A stretch of 7,065 bases of DNA, from contig CATMIT010000072.1 of NCBI GenBank assembly GCA_950069165.1, positions 1 through 7,065 of the forward strand. Reading direction: 5' to 3'. Position numbers and translations under genes: made by a program. Under the pieces are notes generated by a model. It was not told the origin of the DNA. It made no database searches and was given only the letters and a program-made list of their open reading frames with translations. The DNA comes from an uncultured Flavobacteriales bacterium (GTDB taxonomy: Bacteria; Bacteroidota; Bacteroidia; Flavobacteriales; BACL11). Of the stretch, positions 1 to 5,192 are shown in pieces (within the stretch, counting starts at the first letter, position 1; each line of letters opens with the position of its first letter).

Positions 1-765
1 GTAGGAGATGAACCGCTTTGGCCTAAACAAAAACACCCCAACTGCATGGTGGTAGTGGATGAAAATAGAAAAAGAGGGATTGAGAATATTATAAAAAATC
101 ATCCTGAAATAGAGGTAATTCTTTTGGATGATGGCTTCCAGCACAGAAGGATAAAAGCTGGTCTTAACCTCTTGATTACAGATTACAATTTACCTTATTA
201 TAAAGATTTTTTGCTCCCAATGGGGACTTTGCGCGAGAGTAAAAAAGGAAGTGAAAGAGCAAATATAATTGTAGTAAGCAAAGCCCCAAAACTGCTAAAC
301 CCAACTGAGAAAAAAGGAATAATTCAGCAATTGGGCGTTTTTATTACGCAACAATGTTATTTCAGCCACATCCATTATCAGGATTGGAGATGTTTAACGA
401 CCAATAACATTTTAACTACTAATGAAAAATATAGTATTACATTGGTTACAGCCATTGCAAATGCAACTCCCCTACTAGAAATGTTGAAAAATAGTGGGCA
501 TACTGTTACCCATATCAAGTATGCAGACCATCATCATTACACCTTAAATGATATGGAGAATATCTTAAATAATTACAGGAAAGATAACTCTGAAAAAAAA
601 CTTATCTTGACCACCGAAAAAGATGCGGTGAAATTAAGGAAGTTTGAAAATGAATTTGGAGATGCAAATGTATATTATGCTCCTATTGAAGTAGGTTTTG
701 AGGAAAAAGAAAATTTCGAAAAACAAATATTAAATTATGTTAGGGCAAATAAAAGAAACAGCTAA
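1..765 (+). CDS. lpxK: Tetraacyldisaccharide 4'-kinase, 3' part (5' end outside the window)
   Basis: LpxK phosphorylates the 4' position of the lipid A disaccharide precursor with ATP, at the inner membrane. The frame is open from base 1 and the residues before the first internal Met (46) already match the family: VGDEPLWPKQ is the conserved GDEP segment. The Met at 46 is therefore not the start. About 254 residues are visible; the family is usually around 330-350, so roughly 85-95 residues, including the membrane anchor and the Walker A P-loop, lie upstream. Counting from the first visible codon, DDGFQHRR (43-50) is the family metal/catalytic motif, GTLRES (75-80) is typical, DHHHY (176-180) matches the DHHxY segment holding the His reported as part of the catalytic dyad, and TTEKDAVKL (204-212) is the C-terminal signature. 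The end overlaps the next gene by 29 nt. No frameshift is seen. The assignment is very secure. Confidence 0.95.
   Translation, partial: VGDEPLWPKQKHPNCMVVVDENRKRGIENIIKNHPEIEVILLDDGFQHRRIKAGLNLLITDYNLPYYKDFLLPMGTLRESKKGSERANIIVVSKAPKLLNPTEKKGIIQQLGVFITQQCYFSHIHYQDWRCLTTNNILTTNEKYSITLVTAIANATPLLEMLKNSGHTVTHIKYADHHHYTLNDMENILNNYRKDNSEKKLILTTEKDAVKLRKFENEFGDANVYYAPIEVGFEEKENFEKQILNYVRANKRNS
737..765 (+). other. 29-nt overlap between lpxK and the phosphorylase gene
   Basis: The phosphorylase ATG at 737 lies 26 nt before the lpxK stop codon (763-765), in the +2 frame relative to lpxK. Both protein ends are plausible for their families: LpxK ends with a basic tail and the phosphorylase begins with a family-like MLGQIKETA. 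The region before the ATG has no clear Shine-Dalgarno sequence. Reinitiation or coupling by ribosomes leaving lpxK is inferred from the layout alone. Confidence 0.8.
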
Positions 766-1546
766 TTTTTTAACAGAAAAAATAAATGCTAAGCCAGAAG
801 TCGGTATCATTTTAGGAACCGGTCTTGGGGGTTTGGTGGATGAAATTGATATTGAACATTCCATTTCTTATGAAGATATTCCAAACTTTCCAATTTCGAC
901 AGTTGAAGGTCATTCTGGAAGATTAATTTTTGGAAAATTGGGAGGAAAGTCGGTGGTTGCCATGCAAGGAAGGTTTCATTTTTATGAAGGATACCCAATG
1001 GAAAAAGTTACTTTTCCAGTAAGAGTAATGAAGTTTCTTGGAATAAAAAACCTAATTGTTTCCAATGCAAGTGGAGGGGTAAATCCTGATTTTGAAATTG
1101 GGGATTTAATGATACTTACTGACCACATCAACCTAATTCCGAACCCATTAATTGGGCATAACGATAATGAGTTAGGACCTAGATTTCCGGATATGAGTGA
1201 GCCATACTGTCAGAAAATGATTACCTCAGCCCAGCAAATTGCAAATGCAAATAACATTAAAATTCAAAAAGGAGTTTATGTAGCTGTAACAGGGCCGACA
1301 TTAGAAACGCCTGCCGAATACAATTTTGTGCGTGCAATTGGTGGCGATACGGTTGGCATGTCCACTGTTCCGGAAGTGGTGGTTGCTCGGCATATGAATA
1401 TTCCTTGCTTTGCTATCTCAGTAATTACCGATTTGGGTGTTACGGGAAAAATCAAGAAAGTAACCCATCAGGATGTTCAAGCAGTGGCAGAAGTCGCTGA
1501 GCCCAAACTCACACTAATAATAAAAGAAATAATCTCATCTATTTAA
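737..1546 (+). CDS. Purine nucleoside phosphorylase (trimeric PNP/MTAP family)
   Basis: This enzyme cleaves purine nucleosides with phosphate to free base and (deoxy)ribose 1-phosphate, a cytosolic purine salvage step. The 269 residues fit the family length. Visible motifs, with human PNP equivalents from memory: GTGLGG (27-32, phosphate loop), EGHSG (57-61), GRFHFYEGY (78-86, with R79, H81 and Y83 for R84, H86 and Y88), NASGGV (110-115), ETPAEY (190-195, with E194 for E201), GMSTVPE (207-213, with M208 for M219) and VTH (H244 for H257). The base-recognition position equivalent to human Asn243 is Asp232 (ITDLG), as in methylthioadenosine phosphorylases, so the preference for 6-oxo or 6-amino purines is open. 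The ATG at 737 is the only sensible start, because it gives the family's normal N-terminus. It lies inside lpxK, so translation may be coupled. The gene is intact. I leave the symbol blank because punA, pnp, deoD and mtnP conventions conflict. Confidence 0.93.
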   Translation: MLGQIKETANFLTEKINAKPEVGIILGTGLGGLVDEIDIEHSISYEDIPNFPISTVEGHSGRLIFGKLGGKSVVAMQGRFHFYEGYPMEKVTFPVRVMKFLGIKNLIVSNASGGVNPDFEIGDLMILTDHINLIPNPLIGHNDNELGPRFPDMSEPYCQKMITSAQQIANANNIKIQKGVYVAVTGPTLETPAEYNFVRAIGGDTVGMSTVPEVVVARHMNIPCFAISVITDLGVTGKIKKVTHQDVQAVAEVAEPKLTLIIKEIISSI

Positions 1547-1550
1547 AATT

Positions 1551-2927
1551 ATGAAAAAAATAATCATTCTTACATTTATTAATCTCTTCATTGTAACATT
1601 GTGTTTTGCTCAACCTTTTCCTTCTTGGCAGGCAGGTTTACTTTACAATTGGCAGGATACTTCTCTCACACCATCATGGCAGTACGATAATACCTACAAT
1701 GAGATTTGGGGAGTACAAATAAACGGAGCAGAGATTGCTATAATTGGTTCTACTGCTGGAACACATTTTTTTGATGTAACTAATCCTACTACGGCTAGTC
1801 AAGTTGATTTTGTAGCTGGAGCATTTACTGGAAGTAGTGTAGTACATAGAGATTATCACGATTATAATGGCTATTTGTATGTAGTGTGTGATGAAGGAAA
1901 TACGAGTACTTTACAAATTATAGATATAAATAATTTGCCAAATTCGGTAAGTGTAGTTTATGATTCAAATGTGCTTTTTACCAAATCACACAACATTTTT
2001 ATCGATACCGCTACTGCTAAATTGTATGTATGTGCAATAAAGCATACCAATCCAATTAGTTTCTCTTCTGCAATGGAAGTTTACTCCTTAGCAAACCCTG
2101 TAAGCCCTACCCTTTTATATACCTACAATGATGTGGGGCATGTGCATGATGCTTATGTTAGGAACGATACAGCATACCTAAATTGTGGTAATGATGGACT
2201 TAGAATTATGGATTTTTCCATGCTTGGAACACCACTTCCTGTGCAACCAACTTTATTAGCTTCTCTTACTACTTATCCTGATGCGGGCTACAATCATTCT
2301 GGCTGGCTAAATGATGACGGAACAGTTTACGCTATGTTGGATGAGAACCATGGCTTTGACATTAAATTATTAGATGTAAGTGATTTTAATAATATTACTG
2401 TTTTATCTACTTTTAATTCAGGAGTAGATACTAACTCCATGGCACATAATGCAATTATTAAGGACATTCTTTTATTTGTTTCCTATTATCATGATGGCTT
2501 GAGGGTTTTTAATATTGCTGATCCTACAAACCCTTTTCAAGTATTATATTACGATACATATCTACCAAATAACCATTCTTCCTACAAAGGAGCTTGGGGG
2601 GTGTATCCTAATCTACCTTCAAGTATTCTAATTTCTGATATGCAAACGGGGCTTTATGTTTTTGATTCTGCACTACCTCTTAATGTAAATAATGTAGAAC
2701 AAATAGCAGGTTTAGTTTTCCCAAATCCTGCTCAAAATCAGTTTACTATTAGCAATAATAAAGCTACTTCTATTCTGCTTTATGATATTTTCGGGAAAAG
2801 AGTAATGCAAAAAAGCTTAGTAAATAGTAAAACTATTTTAAGAGGAAATCTTGCAAGTGGCATGTATTTTTACTCTCTTAAAACGAAAGGAGAAATAATT
2901 GAAAACGGAAAAGTGATTTTCAGATAA
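1551..2927 (+). CDS. Secreted LVIVD-repeat beta-propeller protein (choice-of-anchor B type) with T9SS type A sorting domain
   Basis: An exported 458-residue protein of unknown biochemical role. Residues 1-20 form a signal peptide (two Lys, a hydrophobic core, CFA then Gln), with likely cleavage after Ala20. Residues about 48-375 hold seven repeats of about 50 residues with LVIVD-like cores such as LQIIDINNLP, LRIMDFS, IKLLDVSDF and LRVFNIADPTNP, as in the LVIVD/choice-of-anchor B beta-propeller family. Each repeat begins with an aligned aromatic or His residue: W53, H103, H147, H199, H249, H299 and W349. Residues about 388-458 are a T9SS type A C-terminal domain: it starts FPNPAQNQF, has LLYDIFGKRV and SGMYFYSL, and ends KVIFR. 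The family knowledge predicts Sec export, outer-membrane translocation by T9SS, removal of this domain and attachment to the surface or release. The start at 1551 is fixed by the signal peptide. The gene sits 4 nt after the phosphorylase and 3 nt before gatB, so it is probably cotranscribed with housekeeping genes. No catalytic assignment is possible. Confidence 0.88.
   Translation: MKKIIILTFINLFIVTLCFAQPFPSWQAGLLYNWQDTSLTPSWQYDNTYNEIWGVQINGAEIAIIGSTAGTHFFDVTNPTTASQVDFVAGAFTGSSVVHRDYHDYNGYLYVVCDEGNTSTLQIIDINNLPNSVSVVYDSNVLFTKSHNIFIDTATAKLYVCAIKHTNPISFSSAMEVYSLANPVSPTLLYTYNDVGHVHDAYVRNDTAYLNCGNDGLRIMDFSMLGTPLPVQPTLLASLTTYPDAGYNHSGWLNDDGTVYAMLDENHGFDIKLLDVSDFNNITVLSTFNSGVDTNSMAHNAIIKDILLFVSYYHDGLRVFNIADPTNPFQVLYYDTYLPNNHSSYKGAWGVYPNLPSSILISDMQTGLYVFDSALPLNVNNVEQIAGLVFPNPAQNQFTISNNKATSILLYDIFGKRVMQKSLVNSKTILRGNLASGMYFYSLKTKGEIIENGKVIFR
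1692..2672 (+). repeat. Seven protein-level repeats of about 50 residues (propeller blades)
   Basis: Seven degenerate repeats can be aligned by an inner-strand start residue (W53, H103, H147, H199, H249, H299, W349), with spacings of 50, 44, 52, 50, 50 and 50 residues. Each has a hydrophobic strand about 10-14 residues later (AIIG, YVVC, LYVC, YLNC, VYAM, LFVS, ILIS) and most then have a G-[LF]-x-[IV]-[FMLY]-[DN] strand. The repeats have diverged at DNA level, so these are old domain repeats and not a DNA tandem array. Repeat boundaries are approximate. Confidence 0.75.
2712..2924 (+). other. T9SS type A C-terminal sorting domain of the propeller protein
   Basis: Codons about 388-458 encode the roughly 70-residue tail: FPNP opening, a small beta-sandwich pattern with YDIFGKRV, an SGMYFYSL strand, and a KVIFR end. 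In Bacteroidota this domain routes proteins through the type IX secretion pore and is normally cut off on export. It is shorter than, but has the same element order as, the tail of the metalloprotease at the other end of the window. Confidence 0.88.
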
Positions 2928-2930
2928 AAA

Positions 2931-4379
2931 ATGAATATATACGATAAATATGAAGTAGTAATAGGACTAGAAATTCATGCCCAACTTTTGACCAAAACCA
3001 AAGCTTATTCTTCTGATGAAAATATTTATGGAGCAACTCCAAATACCAAAACTTCTGTAATTACTTTAGGCCACCCAGGAACTTTGCCAAAAGCCAATAA
3101 AAAAGTAATTGAATATGCCGTAAAATTAGGTATAGCAGTTGGTGCTAAAATCCGTGAGCGAAATGAATATGCTAGAAAAAATTATTTTTATCCCGATTTA
3201 CCAAAGGGCTATCAAATCACTCAGGATAAAACCCCAATTTGTAATGGAGGAATTATCGAGATAAAAGATGATAATGGCAACAACAAAGAAATTCAAATCA
3301 CCAGAATTCACATGGAGGAAGATGCTGGAAAATCCATTCACGATCTGGATCCTTTCAATACCTTAATTGATTTGAACAGAGCTGGCGTACCTTTAGTAGA
3401 AATTGTTTCTGAACCAGAGATTCGATCTGCCAATGAGGCTTATAATTATATCAATCAGGTGCGTAAATTGGTGCGTTATTTAGAAATCTGTGATGGAAAT
3501 ATGGAAGAGGGAAGTTTAAGGTGTGACGCTAATATTTCTGTGCGAATAAAGGGGGCGAAAGAGTTTGGCACCAAGGTGGAAGTAAAAAATATGAACTCTA
3601 CCAGAAATGTAAAACGAGCCATTGAATTTGAACTAAAAAGGCAAATAGAGCTGATTGAAAATGGGGAAAAAGTTCGACACGAAACAAGAAGTTTTAATGC
3701 AGCTGATAGTAGCACTATTTCCATGCGACACAAAGAGGAAGCAAACGATTATAGGTATTTTCCTGAACCTGATTTGCAGCCGGTAATTGTAACTGAAGAT
3801 TACATTGAGAAAGTAAAAGCAACTCTTCCCCCGCTTCCTAAAGAGTTATTTCAAAAATTTACAAAAGATTTTGGTTTATCGGAATATGATGCAAATATTT
3901 TAGTAGAAGAAAAAGGAATTGCCCTTTATTTTAACACCCTTTGCAGCTACACAAAAAACTATAAAGCAGCAGCTAATTTTGTAAATGGAAGTGTGAAATC
4001 TTACCTCAACGAAACGGCAACTGATATTGCTGATTTTACCATTTCCCCTGAGCAACTAGCTGGGCTTATTGCATTGGTAGATACTGGAAAAGTGAGTAAT
4101 ACTGTAGCTACTTCCAAAGTTTTTCTAGCTATGCTTGAAAGTGATTGGTCAGCAGAGGAAATAGCCACAAAAAACAATTGGATTCAGGAAAGTGACAGTG
4201 ATGCTTTAAGCGAGTTTATCCAGCAAGCCATTGCAAAGTATCCAGAAAAGGTGGAAGAATACAAAAAGGGGAAAAAAGGACTTATCGGACTTTTTATGGG
4301 GGAAGTAATGAAACTATCAAAGGGGAAAGCCGATCCAAAACTTTGTAACCAAATGCTTAGAGAATTATTAGATAAATGA
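2931..4379 (+). CDS. gatB: Aspartyl/glutamyl-tRNA(Asn/Gln) amidotransferase subunit B
   Basis: GatB is the tRNA-binding kinase subunit of the GatCAB complex. It uses ATP to activate Glu-tRNA(Gln) or Asp-tRNA(Asn), which is then amidated with ammonia from GatA. The 482-residue length is normal. Motifs in order: GLEIHAQL (12-19) and HMEEDAGK (127-134), the acidic/His residues of the Mg/ATP site; YFYPDLPKGYQITQ (85-98), the PROSITE-like signature; DLNRAGVPLVEIVSEPE (147-163); EGSLRCDANIS (193-203); KNMNS (219-223); and YRYFPEPDL (274-282). A helical YqeY-type tRNA-binding tail ends with IGLFMGEVMKLSKGKADPK. The zinc Cys pair found in many GatB proteins (CPVC before LGxPG) is absent, SVIT at 42-45 standing there. 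Staphylococcal GatB, as I recall it, also lacks it, so activity is expected. gatA and gatC are not in the window, so they must be encoded elsewhere. The start at 2931 gives the conserved N-terminus. The stop overlaps lpxH by 4 nt. Confidence 0.97.
   Translation: MNIYDKYEVVIGLEIHAQLLTKTKAYSSDENIYGATPNTKTSVITLGHPGTLPKANKKVIEYAVKLGIAVGAKIRERNEYARKNYFYPDLPKGYQITQDKTPICNGGIIEIKDDNGNNKEIQITRIHMEEDAGKSIHDLDPFNTLIDLNRAGVPLVEIVSEPEIRSANEAYNYINQVRKLVRYLEICDGNMEEGSLRCDANISVRIKGAKEFGTKVEVKNMNSTRNVKRAIEFELKRQIELIENGEKVRHETRSFNAADSSTISMRHKEEANDYRYFPEPDLQPVIVTEDYIEKVKATLPPLPKELFQKFTKDFGLSEYDANILVEEKGIALYFNTLCSYTKNYKAAANFVNGSVKSYLNETATDIADFTISPEQLAGLIALVDTGKVSNTVATSKVFLAMLESDWSAEEIATKNNWIQESDSDALSEFIQQAIAKYPEKVEEYKKGKKGLIGLFMGEVMKLSKGKADPKLCNQMLRELLDK
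4376..4379 (+). other. ATGA stop-start overlap, gatB to lpxH
   Basis: The lpxH start codon (4376-4378) and the gatB stop codon (4377-4379) share bases in the common ATGA arrangement. No strong Shine-Dalgarno sequence is seen just before it. This supports cotranscription and coupled translation of the two genes. Confidence 0.9.
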
Positions 4380-5128
4380 TAAAAGACAAAATATATTTTG
4401 CCTCCGATTTTCATTTGGGTGTTCCAACGCATAAAGATAGTTTAGTTCGAGAAAAACTGATTGTAAGTTGGCTAGAAAGCATCAAAGAGGATGCTAAAAG
4501 CATTTATCTTTTGGGTGATATTTTTGACTTTTGGTTTGAATACAAAACAGTTGTTCCAAAAGGATTTGTTCGTCTTTTGGGTAAACTTGCCGAGCTTACC
4601 GATAGCGGAATAAAAATACACATTATTAAGGGTAATCATGATATGTGGATGTTCAATTATTTGCCAAAAGAAGTAGGCGTACATATAATTGATGATAAAA
4701 TTATATTGGAAGAAAATGGGAAGAAAATTTTCCTTGCACATGGAGATGGATTAGGCCCTGGCGATTTTGGATACAAACTCATCAAAAAGATATTTACCAA
4801 TAGTTTTTGTCAGTGGCTTTTTGCCCGACTTCACCCTAATTTTGGTATTGGCTTTGCTCATTTTTTATCCAAAGAAAGTAGAAATTCTAATACTGAAAAT
4901 CCGCAGGAATTCTTAGGAGAGCAGAATGAATGGCTAGCCTCATACTGTAAAAGAAAACAAGAAAATAATCCGGTAGACTATTATGTTTTTGGCCACCGAC
5001 ATTTACCATTAGAAATTGATATTGATTCAACCAGCAAATACATCAATCTTGGCGATTGGATGCATCATAATTCCTATGGGGTATTTGATGGAAAATCTCT
5101 AATGTTAAAATATTTTAGGAAAAACTAA
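4376..5128 (+). CDS. lpxH: UDP-2,3-diacylglucosamine diphosphatase (LpxH-type metallophosphoesterase)
   Basis: LpxH hydrolyses UDP-2,3-diacylglucosamine to lipid X and UMP at the cytoplasmic face of the inner membrane, a step upstream of LpxK. The 250 residues carry the full calcineurin-like metal set: SDFHLG (D11, H13), GDIFDFW (D48), GNHD (86-89, N87), HGDG (H122) and FGHRH (H207, H209). LpxH-like features beyond the generic fold are GDxFDFWFEY after the second metal motif and HGDGLGPGDFGYKLIKKIF, comparable to the HGDxLxxxDxGYxxxR stretch of the E. coli enzyme, followed by a helical insertion (about 134-165) that would form the lipid-binding cap. The third motif reads GNHD, where E. coli LpxH has GNRD, so the lipid X phosphate-contacting Arg is missing; see findings. 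The ATG lies in an ATGA overlap with gatB, implying translational coupling. The presence of lpxK in the same operon supports the lipid A role. A related UDP-sugar or other phosphoesterase is the less likely alternative. Confidence 0.87.
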   Translation: MIKDKIYFASDFHLGVPTHKDSLVREKLIVSWLESIKEDAKSIYLLGDIFDFWFEYKTVVPKGFVRLLGKLAELTDSGIKIHIIKGNHDMWMFNYLPKEVGVHIIDDKIILEENGKKIFLAHGDGLGPGDFGYKLIKKIFTNSFCQWLFARLHPNFGIGFAHFLSKESRNSNTENPQEFLGEQNEWLASYCKRKQENNPVDYYVFGHRHLPLEIDIDSTSKYINLGDWMHHNSYGVFDGKSLMLKYFRKN

Positions 5129-5146
5129 GTAATAATTTTAGCTCAT

Positions 5147-5188
5147 AAAAAAAGCCCTAATTGAGGGCCTTTTCTTTTTTTTATTTTT
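5147..5188. terminator. Bidirectional intrinsic terminator between convergent genes
   Basis: The arms GCCCT (5154-5158) and AGGGC (5164-5168) pair around a 5-nt loop. Flanking A-tract (5147-5153) and T-tract bases extend the stem, with C5169 as a one-base bulge. On the plus strand the stem is followed by TTTTC and eight T; on the minus strand the A-tract reads as seven T. The stem sits about 25 nt from each stop codon (5128 and 5193), so the same element can end the lpxK-lpxH transcript and the metalloprotease transcript. Confidence 0.88.
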
Positions 5189-5192
5189 GATC

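Noticed and set aside
46..48. ATG at 46 as the start of lpxK
   Set aside because: The upstream codons are open to the window edge and encode the conserved VGDEP segment, so this Met is internal.
807..998. Minus-strand open frame of 63 codons opposite the phosphorylase gene
   Set aside because: It lies wholly inside a well-supported gene and has no recognisable motif. It is a shadow frame.
454..1250. The 13-mer ATTGCAAATGCAA occurs in lpxK (454-466) and in the phosphorylase gene (1238-1250)
   Set aside because: Both copies encode ordinary protein sequence (AIANA, QIANA) in AT-rich DNA and have no flanking similarity. Chance is the simplest explanation.
3476..3733. Minus-strand open frame of 85 codons opposite gatB
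   Set aside because: Antisense to conserved GatB motifs, with a composition typical of a reverse-frame shadow (Ser/Phe/Leu-rich).
4184..4432. Minus-strand open frame of 82 codons across the gatB-lpxH junction
   Set aside because: It overlaps the ends of two confident genes and has no start signal or family resemblance.
4472..4741. Minus-strand open frame of 89 codons opposite lpxH
   Set aside because: Opposite the conserved metal-binding motifs of lpxH, and no protein family is recognisable.
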